Shown in pieces: positions 1 through 8,565 of a stretch of 64,000 nt of DNA (the first letter of the stretch is position 1; every line of letters begins with the position of its first letter). The notes below the pieces were generated by a model. That model was not told where the DNA came from. It did not search any database and saw only the letters and a program-made list of their open reading frames with translations. The stretch is from assembly GCF_030148435.1 (NCBI RefSeq), contig NZ_JASBTN010000038.1, positions 1 to 64,000 on the forward strand. The letters run 5' to 3'. The position numbers and the translations under genes were made by a program. This DNA is from Aliiroseovarius sp. GTDB taxonomy: Bacteria > Pseudomonadota > Alphaproteobacteria > Rhodobacterales > Rhodobacteraceae.

Positions 1-486
1 GCGGTGGGCTTTGACGGGCGCCATGTGGTTACGGTCTGGATGGGGCGCCCGGACGGTACACCGGTGCCCGGCGCCTTCGGGGCGGATGTGGCCGCGCCGG
101 TGTTGTTCGAAGTTTTCTCGCGGGTAAAGCCGGAGCTGACACCGCTGCCTGCGCCGCCCGCTGCGGTGTTGCTGTTGTCCAATGCCGCCCTGCCCCTGCC
201 TTTGCGTGAATTCCGCCCGCGTGGCGCGATTTTTGCCACCCCTGACGGCGGACCCGAACTGGTTTTCCCGCCCGACGGCGCGGTGGTGGCGACCGGCGGC
301 GCCCCGCTCGTTGCCCGTGTGGCCGAGGGCGTGCCACCTTTTACCTGGTTGGCCAATGGCGAGCCGGTGCTGGTCAACTCGTCCAGCGGTCAGGCCGAGT
401 TGGAGCTGCCGGGACCGGGATATGTGGAACTGACGGTCATCGACTCCGAAGGGCGCGCGGCGCGGGCGCAGGTGAAGCTGGAGTAG
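1..486 (+). CDS. pbpC: Penicillin-binding protein 1C, C-terminal part (5' end outside window)
   Basis: Only the last 161 codons are present; the frame is open to the first base of the window, so the start lies upstream. The fragment begins with the end of a transpeptidase-like region (GFDGRHVVTVWMGRPDGTPVPG) and continues into a beta-rich tail ending in an Ig-like VELTVIDSEGRAARAQV stretch. This matches the transpeptidase end plus BiPBP_C tail of PBP1C, a bifunctional peptidoglycan glycosyltransferase/transpeptidase of the inner membrane facing the periplasm. The catalytic domains cannot be inspected here. The identification rests on the tail only and is moderately secure. Confidence 0.72.
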   Translation, partial: AVGFDGRHVVTVWMGRPDGTPVPGAFGADVAAPVLFEVFSRVKPELTPLPAPPAAVLLLSNAALPLPLREFRPRGAIFATPDGGPELVFPPDGAVVATGGAPLVARVAEGVPPFTWLANGEPVLVNSSSGQAELELPGPGYVELTVIDSEGRAARAQVKLE

Positions 487-629
487 ATTGCTTGCGGCTT
501 GTGCCTGCTGCGGACCTGCGCCACGCGGATTTCTGAATCCGGACAATCCCGCCATCTCTTTTAAATTGCTTATATCTTGCTTTTGAAAGAATTAACTCTT
601 TAAGAAAGATGAAAATCTCCGGCACCCCC

Positions 630-666
630 TGTCAGAAAAAGAAAACCCCGGCACCAGGGCCGGGGT
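630..666 (-). terminator. Rho-independent terminator of trcR
   Basis: An 8-bp perfect stem, ACCCCGGC (645-652) with GCCGGGGT (659-666) and a 6-nt loop, is followed on the minus strand by a T-rich tract (TTTTCTTTTT). It lies about 30 bp past the trcR stop codon and fits an intrinsic terminator for that gene. Confidence 0.7.
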
Positions 667-693
667 CGTCTTGGGGTCCAGGTGACGCGGAGA

Positions 694-1446
694 TCAGTCC
701 TCGTCGTCATCCCCATCGTCCGGCAGGTTGAAAAAGCTGTCGGCGTCGATGATCTCTTCTTTCTTGTCTTCCTCGGGACGCGGATCATCGGACAGGCTGA
801 AGGTTTCCAGCCCTTCGATCGCAGTCGGCATCTTCGGCTCGGCGACCATGCCCAGCGAGGTTTCGGTCGATACGAGCTTGCGGCGCTCGTCATCCGACAT
901 GGCGCTGCCCTCGCGCGCGGCTTTCTCGTTCGCCTTCTGCACCGCCAGGTCCAGTTCGGTCTGTTTGCACAGGCCCAGGGCGACCGGGTCGATCGGCTCC
1001 ATGTTCGAGATGTTCCAGTGGGTGCGCTCACGGATCGACTGGATCGTCGGCTTTGTGGTGCCTACCAGCTTGGCGATCTGAGCGTCCGACAGTTCCGGGT
1101 GGAACTTGACCAGCCAGAGAATCGAGTTCGGACGGTCCTGACGCTTGGACAGCGGGGTGTAGCGCGGGCCACGGCGTTTCTCTTCGCCAACGGCGGCCGC
1201 GTAGAACTTCAGCTTCAGCTTGTGCAGCGGGTTCGCCTCGGCCTTGTCGATCTCTTCCTGGGTCAGCTGGTTGTTGGCAACCGGGTCGAACCCCTTCACG
1301 CCGGCGGCCACGTCGCCATCGGCAATGCCCTGCACTTCCAGCTCGTGCAGCCCGCAGAAATCCGCCACCTGCTTGAAGGTAATGGTCGTATTGTCCACCA
1401 GCCAGACGGCGGTGGCTTTTGCCATGATCGGTTTGTTGTCAGCCAT
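694..1446 (-). CDS. trcR: TrcR-type cell-cycle transcriptional regulator (DUF1013)
   Basis: The 250-residue protein matches the alphaproteobacterial DUF1013 family, named TrcR for its link to cell-cycle transcription. Around residues 115-145 there is a helix-turn-helix-like segment (ELSDAQIAKLVGTTKPTIQ) followed by ERTHWN. The C-terminus is strongly acidic and ends in a D/E run, as expected for the family. The start at 1446 is supported by AGGAG eight bases upstream. The gene stands alone, with its own terminator downstream and a divergent RNase T2 gene upstream. The family is clear; the target genes in this organism are unknown. Confidence 0.88.
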   Translation of the reverse strand: MADNKPIMAKATAVWLVDNTTITFKQVADFCGLHELEVQGIADGDVAAGVKGFDPVANNQLTQEEIDKAEANPLHKLKLKFYAAAVGEEKRRGPRYTPLSKRQDRPNSILWLVKFHPELSDAQIAKLVGTTKPTIQSIRERTHWNISNMEPIDPVALGLCKQTELDLAVQKANEKAAREGSAMSDDERRKLVSTETSLGMVAEPKMPTAIEGLETFSLSDDPRPEEDKKEEIIDADSFFNLPDDGDDDED

Positions 1447-1529
1447 GGGCCCAACTCCTTAATGCATACATCTTCCCCACGCCCCGGCTGGGGCGGCCCC
1501 GGCCATCTGGCCTGTCGGGCGGGTTTCCG

Positions 1530-1557
1530 TTGTCGGGGAACTTGAGGTCTATATAGT
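1530..1557 (+). promoter_or_regulatory. Candidate sigma70-type promoter of the RNase T2 gene
   Basis: TTGTCG (1530-1535), a 16-bp spacer and TATAGT (1552-1557) lie 27 bases before the RNase T2 start codon. The boxes are close to consensus and sit in the short divergent interval with trcR. Inference from sequence only. Confidence 0.35.
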
Positions 1558-1584
1558 GCCGGTCGGTAAAAAGGGGAAGAGCAA

Positions 1585-2214
1585 ATGCGTTGGCTGCTTG
1601 TTCTGTTGATGAGTGCAACCTTGGCGCGGGCCGAAGGGGACCGCGCGGGGGAGTTCGACTACTACGTGCTCGCGCTCAGTTGGTCGCCCAACTGGTGTGC
1701 CATCGAAGGTGACGCGCGGGGGGCGGAGCAATGTGCGGGCGACAGGGACTTCGGCTGGGTGCTGCACGGGCTATGGCCACAGTACGAACGGGGTTGGCCC
1801 AGCTATTGCCGCTCCGGGTTCGGGGCCCCGTCACGGGCCCGGAGCGGCGCGATGGCCGACATCATGGGTTCGGGTGGCTCGGCCTGGTATCAGTGGAAGA
1901 AACACGGCACCTGTTCGGGCCTGTCGCCCGAGGATTACTATGCGCTCGCCCGGCTGGCTTACGAAGGTGTGACCCGCCCGCCGGTGCTGCGCAAGCTGAC
2001 GGACCCTGTGCGCCTGCCGGCTTCGGTCATCGAAGAGGCCTTCCTTCAATCCAACCCCGGGCTTGCCCGCGACATGATCACCGTGACCTGCCGTGACGGG
2101 CGCATCCAGGAGGCGCGTCTCTGCCTGACACGCGACCTGGAGCCGCGTCGCTGCGGGGCGGATGTGATCCGCGATTGCACCATGGAGCGCGCTTTGCTGG
2201 ACCCGGTGCGCTAG
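1585..2214 (+). CDS. Secreted ribonuclease T2 family protein
   Basis: This is a 209-residue endoribonuclease of the T2 family, which cleaves RNA through 2',3'-cyclic phosphate intermediates. Both family active-site boxes are visible: LHGLWPQ (CAS I, near residue 62) and WKKHGTC (CAS II, near residue 105), each with its catalytic histidine. A short hydrophobic N-terminus (MRWLLVLLMSATLARA) reads as a Sec signal peptide, so the enzyme should act in the periplasm or outside the cell. The cysteine-rich body fits the disulfides of the family. The start has GGGGAAG just upstream. It is a single gene between trcR and gpmI. Nutrient scavenging is the usual guess for such enzymes. Confidence 0.9.
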   Translation: MRWLLVLLMSATLARAEGDRAGEFDYYVLALSWSPNWCAIEGDARGAEQCAGDRDFGWVLHGLWPQYERGWPSYCRSGFGAPSRARSGAMADIMGSGGSAWYQWKKHGTCSGLSPEDYYALARLAYEGVTRPPVLRKLTDPVRLPASVIEEAFLQSNPGLARDMITVTCRDGRIQEARLCLTRDLEPRRCGADVIRDCTMERALLDPVR

Positions 2215-2291
2215 GCGACATGATGCCACCAAGGTTGCACCCCAGCGCTGCCGCCAATAGATAAAGACCCAAGCATTGCAAGGATCCCCCG

Positions 2292-3812
2292 ATGACCACT
2301 CCAAAACCCGTTGTTCTGTGCATTCTCGACGGCTGGGGCCTGCGTGAAGAAACCGCTTTCAACGCTCCCGCACTGGCCGACACGCCGAACTTCGACCGCC
2401 TGATGGAAACCTGCCCGAACGCGACCCTGATCACCCATGGGCCTGACGTCGGGCTGCCGTCAGGGCAGATGGGCAACTCCGAGGTCGGGCATACCAATAT
2501 CGGTGCCGGTCGCGTGGTGGCGATGGACCTGGGGCAGATCGACCTGGCGATCGAGGACGGTTCCTTTGCGGCAAACGAAGCGCTGGGGGAGTTCATCACG
2601 AAGATGAAAGCCTCGGGCGGTACGGCGCACCTGGCGGGCTTGACCAGCCCGGGCGGGGTGCACAGCCACCAGAACCACATCGTCGCGGCGGCCAGGGTCA
2701 TCGCGGGGGCAGGCATCCCGGTCGCCATCCATGCCATCACCGACGGGCGCGATGTGCCGCCGCAATCGGCGCGTGAGCAAGTGGCGGAGTTCACCGGCGC
2801 CCTGCCGGAGGGCGCACAGCTCGTCTCAGTCTCGGGTCGCTATTTCGCGATGGACCGCGACAACAGGTGGGAGCGCGTCTCGCTGGCCTATGAGGCCATC
2901 GTGCATGGCATTGGCACCGCCTTCACCTCGGCCGACGCGGCCATCTCGGCGGCCTACAACAACGGGACGACGGATGAGTTCCTCCGCCCCGCCACGGTGG
3001 GTGATTATGCGGGGATGCAGGATGGCGACGGGCTGTTCTTCATCAACTTCCGAGCCGACCGTGCCCGCGAGATCCTGCGCGCCATCGGCGAACCGGGTTT
3101 TGCCGAGTTCGACACCGGCGATCGGCCCAATTTCGCCGCTCTCCTGGGCATGGTCGAGTATTCGGACGCCCACAACGGCTACATGACCACCTGTTTTCCG
3201 AAACAGGACATCGTCAACACCCTGGCCGAATGGGTGTCCAAGCAGGGCAGAACCCAGTTCCATACCGCCGAGACCGAGAAATACCCCCATGTCACCTTCT
3301 TCCTGAACGGCGGCAAGGAAGACCCGGTGGAGGGCGAGACACGCTATATGGCGGCTTCGCCCAAGGTGGCGACCTATGACCTGCAGCCGGAAATGTCCGC
3401 GCCAGACGTGACCGCGCATTTCGTCGGTGCCATCAAGGACGGGTTCGACCTGATCGTTACCAACTATGCCAACCCGGACATGGTCGGCCATACCGGTGAT
3501 CTGGAGGCTGCCAAGGCCGCTTGCGCCGCCGTGGACGAGGGCCTGGGCAAGGTGCTTGCCGCTTTGGAAGAGGCCGGGGGTGCGATGATCGTCACCGCCG
3601 ACCACGGCAATTGCGAAACCATGTGGGACGAGACGACCAACGGCCCGCACACGGCCCATACCACCAATCTTGTGCCGGTGATCCTGTATGGCGGGCCGGA
3701 GGGGGCAGGCCTTGGCGACGGACGACTGGCCGACCTTGCGCCCACGCTTCTGGAGCTGATGGACCTGCCCAAACCCGCCGAGATGACCGGCGAAAGCCTG
3801 ATCCGCCGGTGA
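2292..3812 (+). CDS. gpmI: 2,3-bisphosphoglycerate-independent phosphoglycerate mutase
   Basis: GpmI interconverts 3-phosphoglycerate and 2-phosphoglycerate in cytoplasmic glycolysis and gluconeogenesis using two metal ions. At 506 residues it has the normal family length. It begins with the metal-binding LCILDGWG motif, carries the phosphoserine loop GQMGNSEVGHTN near residue 60, and ends with the alkaline-phosphatase-like metal site TADHGNCETM and the histidines of GPHTAHTT. Its stop codon overlaps the GTG start of the next gene by four bases (GTGA), so translational coupling with the EnvC-like gene is likely. Confidence 0.97.
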   Translation: MTTPKPVVLCILDGWGLREETAFNAPALADTPNFDRLMETCPNATLITHGPDVGLPSGQMGNSEVGHTNIGAGRVVAMDLGQIDLAIEDGSFAANEALGEFITKMKASGGTAHLAGLTSPGGVHSHQNHIVAAARVIAGAGIPVAIHAITDGRDVPPQSAREQVAEFTGALPEGAQLVSVSGRYFAMDRDNRWERVSLAYEAIVHGIGTAFTSADAAISAAYNNGTTDEFLRPATVGDYAGMQDGDGLFFINFRADRAREILRAIGEPGFAEFDTGDRPNFAALLGMVEYSDAHNGYMTTCFPKQDIVNTLAEWVSKQGRTQFHTAETEKYPHVTFFLNGGKEDPVEGETRYMAASPKVATYDLQPEMSAPDVTAHFVGAIKDGFDLIVTNYANPDMVGHTGDLEAAKAACAAVDEGLGKVLAALEEAGGAMIVTADHGNCETMWDETTNGPHTAHTTNLVPVILYGGPEGAGLGDGRLADLAPTLLELMDLPKPAEMTGESLIRR

Positions 3813-4957
3813 GGGTTGCGGCGCTCTTTCTGGCCGGGGTTTTCTGGGCTTTGCAAGCTTCCGCCCCGGCGGTGGCGCAAAGCGATCCGGCCCTGAACGC
3901 GCGCCTGGCGATGGAGGCGCTGGACGCGGCTGCCATCAAGCTGCGCGAGGCCGAGAGATCCCGGGACCGTGTGGCCGCCCTGACCGAGACCGTGCAGGCC
4001 TACGAGGTCGGCCTGGCTGCCATGCGCGAGGGGCTGCGCCGCGCCACCATCCGCGAGGCCAGCATTCGCGGGGTGTTTGAAGCCGAAAGCGATCGGTTGG
4101 CGCAACTGTTGGCGGTCCTGCAACGGATCGAGGCCGCCCCGGAGCCGTCCCTGCTTTTGCATCCCGATGGCCCGACCGGCACTGCGCGGTCAGGCATGAT
4201 ACTCTCGGAAGTGGCCCCTGTGCTGCAGAAAGAGGCCCTTGCGCTGAAATCCGCCCTGCAGGAGGTCGCCGTGCTGCGGGCGCTGCAGGAAAGTGCGGTG
4301 GACGTGCTGGAGGACGGGCTGAAGGGTGCGCAGGAGGCACGTACCCGGCTGTCCCAGGCAATTTCCGACCGTTCCGACCTGCCGCGCCGCTTTACCGCCA
4401 ACCCCGAAGCGATGCAGACGCTGATCACGTCGTCCGAGACACTGGAAGCCTTCGCCAGCGGCCTCATGACGGTCGAACTCGACGGGGTGGAGGGGGGTGT
4501 CACCGCGCTCGATTTCACCACCGCACGCGGCAGTCTGGAAATGCCGGTTCTGGGCACGGTGCTGCGCCGCTTTGGCCAATCGGATGCAGCAGGCATTCGC
4601 CGCCCCGGCTGGGTCATTGCGACCGGTCCCAAGGCGATCGTCACCACGCCGTGGCCCGCCACAATCCGCTACCTCGGTCCGCTCCTGGACTATGGCAATG
4701 TCGTGGTGCTGGAACCCGGTGAGGGCTATTTGATGGTTCTGGCCGGGCTGGATCAGCTTTATGGCCGGCTGGGCGAAGTCCTGCCGAAAGGGGCCGCAGT
4801 GGGGCTTATGGGCGGTGCTGAACTGGATTCTCAAGCGATTTTGATATCTTCTGCGCAAGCATCTGGCGCAGAACGGTCGGAAACGCTTTATATGGAACTG
4901 AGATGGAACTCGGAGGCCGTGGACCCGAAGGGCTGGTTCGCGGCAGGCAAGGAATGA
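3809..4957 (+). CDS. EnvC-like murein hydrolase activator (LytM/M23 domain)
   Basis: The protein of 382 residues starts at a GTG overlapping the gpmI stop; the longer open frame upstream is only gpmI shadow. It has a signal peptide (VRVAALFLAGVFWALQ..AVAQ), a long charged alpha-helical region (about residues 25-240) likely to form a coiled coil, and a C-terminal LytM/M23 fold with GNVVVLEPGEGYLMVLAGL. I do not see the zinc-binding HxxxD and HxH residues of active M23 peptidases. That is the expected state of EnvC, which activates periplasmic amidases during septum splitting instead of cutting peptidoglycan itself. It sits seven bases before ctpA, an arrangement common in alphaproteobacteria. 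Confidence 0.85.
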   Translation: MRVAALFLAGVFWALQASAPAVAQSDPALNARLAMEALDAAAIKLREAERSRDRVAALTETVQAYEVGLAAMREGLRRATIREASIRGVFEAESDRLAQLLAVLQRIEAAPEPSLLLHPDGPTGTARSGMILSEVAPVLQKEALALKSALQEVAVLRALQESAVDVLEDGLKGAQEARTRLSQAISDRSDLPRRFTANPEAMQTLITSSETLEAFASGLMTVELDGVEGGVTALDFTTARGSLEMPVLGTVLRRFGQSDAAGIRRPGWVIATGPKAIVTTPWPATIRYLGPLLDYGNVVVLEPGEGYLMVLAGLDQLYGRLGEVLPKGAAVGLMGGAELDSQAILISSAQASGAERSETLYMELRWNSEAVDPKGWFAAGKE

Positions 4958-4964
4958 GATCGAG

Positions 4965-6299
4965 ATGAAGAAATTCGTGATGGCCGCCCTGGGCGGCACC
5001 CTGGCTGGCGCTGTTCTGACCACGCAGGTGGCCGGGCCGCTGGTGGCACAGAGCGCCGAGCGCAACACCTCGGTCTATGAACAACTGGACCTGTTCGGCG
5101 ACGTGTTCGAACGTGTCCGTGCGCAATATGTGTCGGAGGTGGACGAAGCCGACCTGATCGAAGCGGCTATCAACGGCATGCTGTCCTCGCTGGATCCGCA
5201 TTCCAGCTACCTGGCGCCGGACGATGCCGCCGACATGCGCGTACAGACCCGAGGCAGTTTCGGCGGGTTGGGGATCGAGGTCACTCAGGAAGAAGGTTTC
5301 GTCAAGGTGGTCTCGCCGATGGATGGCACGCCTGCGGACGAGGCCGGGGTCGAGGCCGGTGACTTCATCACCCATGTGGATGGCGAAAGCCTGCTGGGCA
5401 TGACCCTGGACCAGGCGGTGGACCTGATGCGCGGTCCGGTCGGGTCGGAAATCATCATCACCGTGGTGCGCGAGGGCGAAGAAGAGCCCTTCGACATCTC
5501 GATCATCCGCGACACGATCAAGCTGACGGCCGCCACCGCGCGTGCGGTGGGCAACACCGTGGTGCTGCGCGTGACCACTTTCAACGATCAGACCTACCCG
5601 AACATGTCCGAGGGCCTGGCCCGCGTGGTCGAGGAACTGGGCGGCATGGAAAACGTCGAAGGTTTCGTGCTGGACCTGCGCAACAACCCCGGCGGGCTGT
5701 TGAACCAGGCCATTTCGGTGTCGGATGCCTTCCTGGAAGAGGGCGAGATCGTTTCGACCCGTGGTCGCAACCCTGCCGAAAGCGACCGGGCCAACGCGCG
5801 CCCGGGCGATCTGGCCGAGGGCAAGCCGATGGTGGTGCTGATCAATGGCGGCTCGGCCTCGGCCTCGGAGATCGTCGCCGGTGCCTTGCAGGATCACCGC
5901 CGCGCCATCGTCGTGGGCACCAAGAGCTTTGGCAAGGGATCGGTCCAGACCGTGATGCCGCTGCGAGGGGACGGGGCCATGCGCCTGACCACCGCGCGGT
6001 ACTACACGCCTTCGGGGCGCTCGATCCAGGCCCTGGGTGTCAGCCCGGATATCGTCGTGGAACAACCCCGCCGCGCGCCGGATGCCGAAGACGAGAATGC
6101 CGAGGCGCCCCGCCGCCGCACCGAGGCCGATCTGCGCGGCAGCCTGAACAATGACAGCCTGACCGAGGACGAGATCCGTCAGATCGAAGAGGAGCGCGAG
6201 GCCGCCGCAGAGGCCGCCCAACTGCGTGAGGACGACTTCCAGCTCTCCTATGCCGTCGATCTGCTGAAGGGCCTGTCCACTATCGCCTCGGCCGAATAG
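4965..6299 (+). CDS. ctpA: Carboxy-terminal processing protease, S41 family
   Basis: A periplasmic serine protease of 444 residues. The N-terminus is a signal peptide or membrane anchor (KKFVMAALGGTLAGAVL). A PDZ domain spans roughly residues 85-165 (GSFGGLGIEV...VSPMDGTPADEAGVEAGD). The S41 catalytic core shows the serine in NGGSASASEIVAGAL and the lysine in GTKSFGKGSVQT. The tail is rich in Glu and Arg. CtpA-type enzymes trim C-termini of envelope proteins and can control peptidoglycan hydrolases, which fits its place directly behind an EnvC-like gene. A terminator follows. Confidence 0.95.
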   Translation: MKKFVMAALGGTLAGAVLTTQVAGPLVAQSAERNTSVYEQLDLFGDVFERVRAQYVSEVDEADLIEAAINGMLSSLDPHSSYLAPDDAADMRVQTRGSFGGLGIEVTQEEGFVKVVSPMDGTPADEAGVEAGDFITHVDGESLLGMTLDQAVDLMRGPVGSEIIITVVREGEEEPFDISIIRDTIKLTAATARAVGNTVVLRVTTFNDQTYPNMSEGLARVVEELGGMENVEGFVLDLRNNPGGLLNQAISVSDAFLEEGEIVSTRGRNPAESDRANARPGDLAEGKPMVVLINGGSASASEIVAGALQDHRRAIVVGTKSFGKGSVQTVMPLRGDGAMRLTTARYYTPSGRSIQALGVSPDIVVEQPRRAPDAEDENAEAPRRRTEADLRGSLNNDSLTEDEIRQIEEEREAAAEAAQLREDDFQLSYAVDLLKGLSTIASAE

Positions 6300-6307
6300 G
6301 CTCATCG

Positions 6308-6345
6308 CCTGCGGGGTGGACCGCCGCCCCGCAGGTTTTCATTTT
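6308..6345 (+). terminator. Terminator after ctpA
   Basis: A perfect 9-bp stem, CCTGCGGGG (6308-6316) with CCCCGCAGG (6327-6335), is followed by TTTTCATTTT. It ends the gpmI-envC-ctpA unit, just before the convergent gph gene. Confidence 0.75.
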
Positions 6346-6409
6346 CAGGGATTGCCCCTGACCGGAACGGCTTCGCCCGGCCAGCGCCGCAAGAGGCAGG
6401 CGAACAGCC

Positions 6410-7045
6410 CTAGCCGATCAAACCACGCAACTCGCGGAAGTGCGAGAAGGTGTGCTTGTGCGGCAGGGCCTCGATCGGGCTCTTGCGGTAGCCTTCGGTA
6501 AAGAGCACGAAATCCACCCCCGCGCGCAGGGCGGTTTCCGCGTCCACCTCGCTGTCGCCCACGTACAGTGCAGGACCGTCGCCCAGAGCCACCAGCGTGT
6601 GCAGCAGGGGTTCGGGGTCCGGCTTCTTCACCGGTAGGCTGTCGCCGCCGATCACCACATTGAAGTATTGGCCGAGGCCGAAATGGTCCAACACCTCCAC
6701 CGTCGGATCATAGGGCTTGTTGGTGCAGAGCCCCAGCCGGTGTCCACCGGCCTTGAGCCGCGCCAGTGCCTCCTCGACCCCGGGATAGACCCGTGTGCGG
6801 GCGGTGGGTTCGGCCTTGTAGGCGTCCAATGTGACCTGAGTCAGCCGCGCGTGGTCATTCGGGTGGAGCCCCACATGGGCCATGGCCCGCTCCACCAGTT
6901 TTGGCAGCCCGTTGCCCACGAATCCGGTCACGGTGGCGGAGTCCAGCGGGCCCAGGCCTTCGCCCGCCAGCATCACGTTCACCGCGGACGACAGATCCGG
7001 AACGCTGTCCACCAGCGTGCCATCCAGATCGAAAACGATACGCAT
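6410..7045 (-). CDS. gph: Phosphoglycolate phosphatase, HAD family
   Basis: A 211-residue HAD-superfamily phosphatase. Motif I is FDLDGTLVDS at the N-terminus, motif II lies in LCTNKPYD (Thr/Asn), the conserved Lys is in PVKKPDPEP, and motif III/IV is YVGDSEVDAETA. This pattern is typical of Gph, which removes phosphate from 2-phosphoglycolate made by Rubisco oxygenation or DNA repair. An ATG four codons upstream exists, but the ATG at 7045 is preferred: it forms a TGATG stop-start junction with the thioredoxin-like gene and puts the HAD motif at the usual distance. It is the last gene of a three-gene overlapped unit. A pyrimidine or other HAD substrate cannot be excluded. Confidence 0.88.
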   Translation of the reverse strand: MRIVFDLDGTLVDSVPDLSSAVNVMLAGEGLGPLDSATVTGFVGNGLPKLVERAMAHVGLHPNDHARLTQVTLDAYKAEPTARTRVYPGVEEALARLKAGGHRLGLCTNKPYDPTVEVLDHFGLGQYFNVVIGGDSLPVKKPDPEPLLHTLVALGDGPALYVGDSEVDAETALRAGVDFVLFTEGYRKSPIEALPHKHTFSHFRELRGLIG

Positions 7046-7599
7046 CAGGGTTTCCATTTGATCGAGCAGCCGATAGAGGCGACCTGCTCACGCGGGCCCG
7101 TGCCGGTCTCGGCCACCTGTTTCATCGCTTCGAACAGGTCGCGGCGCAGGTCCGAAGGGCCGGCGGCATTGCGCGAGGCATCCAGCCGCCCCCGATACTG
7201 CAACCCCCCATCGGCGTTGTAGCCGAAGAAATCCGGTGTGCAGACGGCGCCATAGGCCCGCGCCACCTTCTGGCTTTCGTCGTAAAGATAGGGGAACGGG
7301 AAGCCGCGCGCCTCGGCCATTTCCGCCATCTTGCCGGGCCCGTCCTGCGGATAGGCCACGGCATCATTCGCGCTGATCGCCACCACGCCGATGCCCAACG
7401 CTTGCAGGTCGCGCGCGTCCCGGATGATCCGGTCCAGCACAGCCAGCACGTAGGGGCAGTGGTTGCAGATGAACATGACCAGGGTGCCCCTGTCGCCGCG
7501 TACATCCGCCAAAGTATAACGGCGCCCATCCGTGCCCGGCAGATCAAAATCCACTATCGGCGTATCGAAGTCACAGACAGGGGGCACCAGGGCGGGCAT
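7045..7599 (-). CDS. Thioredoxin-fold protein, peroxiredoxin-like family (CxxC)
   Basis: The 184-residue protein has a thioredoxin/AhpC-TSA fold with the redox motif CNHCPY at about residues 44-49 after the strand LVMFI. Other family features are the cis-proline region VCTPDFFGYN and a final CSIKW tail. Relatives are cytoplasmic proteins annotated as thioredoxin family or PRX-like, of unknown substrate. No signal peptide is seen. The start overlaps the stop of the MBL-fold gene by one base (TAATG) and its own stop overlaps the gph start (TGATG), so the three genes are probably translated from one message. Confidence 0.85.
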   Translation of the reverse strand: MPALVPPVCDFDTPIVDFDLPGTDGRRYTLADVRGDRGTLVMFICNHCPYVLAVLDRIIRDARDLQALGIGVVAISANDAVAYPQDGPGKMAEMAEARGFPFPYLYDESQKVARAYGAVCTPDFFGYNADGGLQYRGRLDASRNAAGPSDLRRDLFEAMKQVAETGTGPREQVASIGCSIKWKP

Positions 7600-8546
7600 T
7601 ATTCGAACTCCATCTCCGCATAGACCTGGCCCGCGTTCTTTGTGGCCAGTTCGTCAAAGGTATCCAGGTAGCGATAGCGCTCCTGATCGACATAGTAAGC
7701 GTCGTCCAGAGTGCCGCCATTGTCCAGATGTTCCCCCACGACGCTGCGCAGATGTTTCAGATACCCGATCGTGTCCTTTTCCACCTGTGCCATGTTGGTC
7801 GGGTTGCCATGCCCGGGAATGACATAGGTGGCATTCAGCGGGGCAAAGGCGGTTTCCCAGGTTTCGATCCAGCAGGAGGTGCAGGTCTCGACGAAAATCG
7901 GCGTCATGCGGTTGTTGAAGGCGATGTCGCCGGCGATCACCATGCCCAGTTCCGGTAGCCAGACCTGGGTGTCGCCGGGACCGTGGGCGGGACCGGAGTG
8001 CAGCACTTCGACATGCATGTCGCCCATTTCGATCACCTCCTTGTCGGTGAAGGTGCGGCTGGGCTGAACCAGGGTGGTGCCTTCCCAGTTCTCCCGGGCG
8101 TAGCGTTTCATGCCTTCCAGAATCTGGGGGCCGTATTCCTCGAATTCATGCGCGGCGTCCTCGTGGGCAAGGATTTCGACCCCCTGTTCGGCCCAGTAGG
8201 AGTTGCCCAGCATGGCGTGGCCCTGGCCGTTTTCGTTGATCACCAGTTTCACCGGCTGATCGGTGATCGCCCTGATCTCGCCATGCAGGGCTTCGGCCAG
8301 CTTGTAGTTGGCACCGCCGTTGATGACGATCACCCCGTCGCCGGTGATCAGGAAGCTGAGGTTGTTATTGTGCCCCGCGTTCTCATATGTCGGCGGCGCG
8401 GTGGCGCCGATCGCCGACCAGACATTCGGGATTACTTCGTAGGGTTTCGAATAGAGCACCGACTGAGGGTACATGTCGGCGATTTCTTCGAAGGCCAAAG
8501 CCGGGGTGGCCAGCAGGGTTGCAGCCAGCAGGGTGGTGCGGATCAT
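7599..8546 (-). CDS. Secreted metallo-beta-lactamase-fold protein with degenerate metal motif
   Basis: A 315-residue MBL-fold protein with a clear signal peptide (IRTTLLAATLLATPALA). The fold markers are present: LVINENGQGHAMLGN, HSGPAHGPGDTQVWLP, MVIAGDIAFN and IPGHGNP. However, the canonical HxHxDH metal motif reads as ExGxGH at residues 105-110, so only its last histidine remains, while the later His and Asp ligands are intact. SoxH-like and quinoprotein-relay MBL proteins often depart from the consensus in the same loop. The start is backed by AGGAGGA. A perfect palindrome lies 20 bases upstream. The reaction is unknown; a periplasmic sulfur- or thiol-related role is a guess based on the thioredoxin-like neighbour. 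Confidence 0.82.
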   Translation of the reverse strand: MIRTTLLAATLLATPALAFEEIADMYPQSVLYSKPYEVIPNVWSAIGATAPPTYENAGHNNNLSFLITGDGVIVINGGANYKLAEALHGEIRAITDQPVKLVINENGQGHAMLGNSYWAEQGVEILAHEDAAHEFEEYGPQILEGMKRYARENWEGTTLVQPSRTFTDKEVIEMGDMHVEVLHSGPAHGPGDTQVWLPELGMVIAGDIAFNNRMTPIFVETCTSCWIETWETAFAPLNATYVIPGHGNPTNMAQVEKDTIGYLKHLRSVVGEHLDNGGTLDDAYYVDQERYRYLDTFDELATKNAGQVYAEMEFE

Positions 8547-8565
8547 GGGGTCCTCCTCAGGTCAT

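Noticed and set aside
4806-6305. 499-residue minus-strand frame opposite ctpA
   Set aside because: Complementary-strand shadow of ctpA without motifs.
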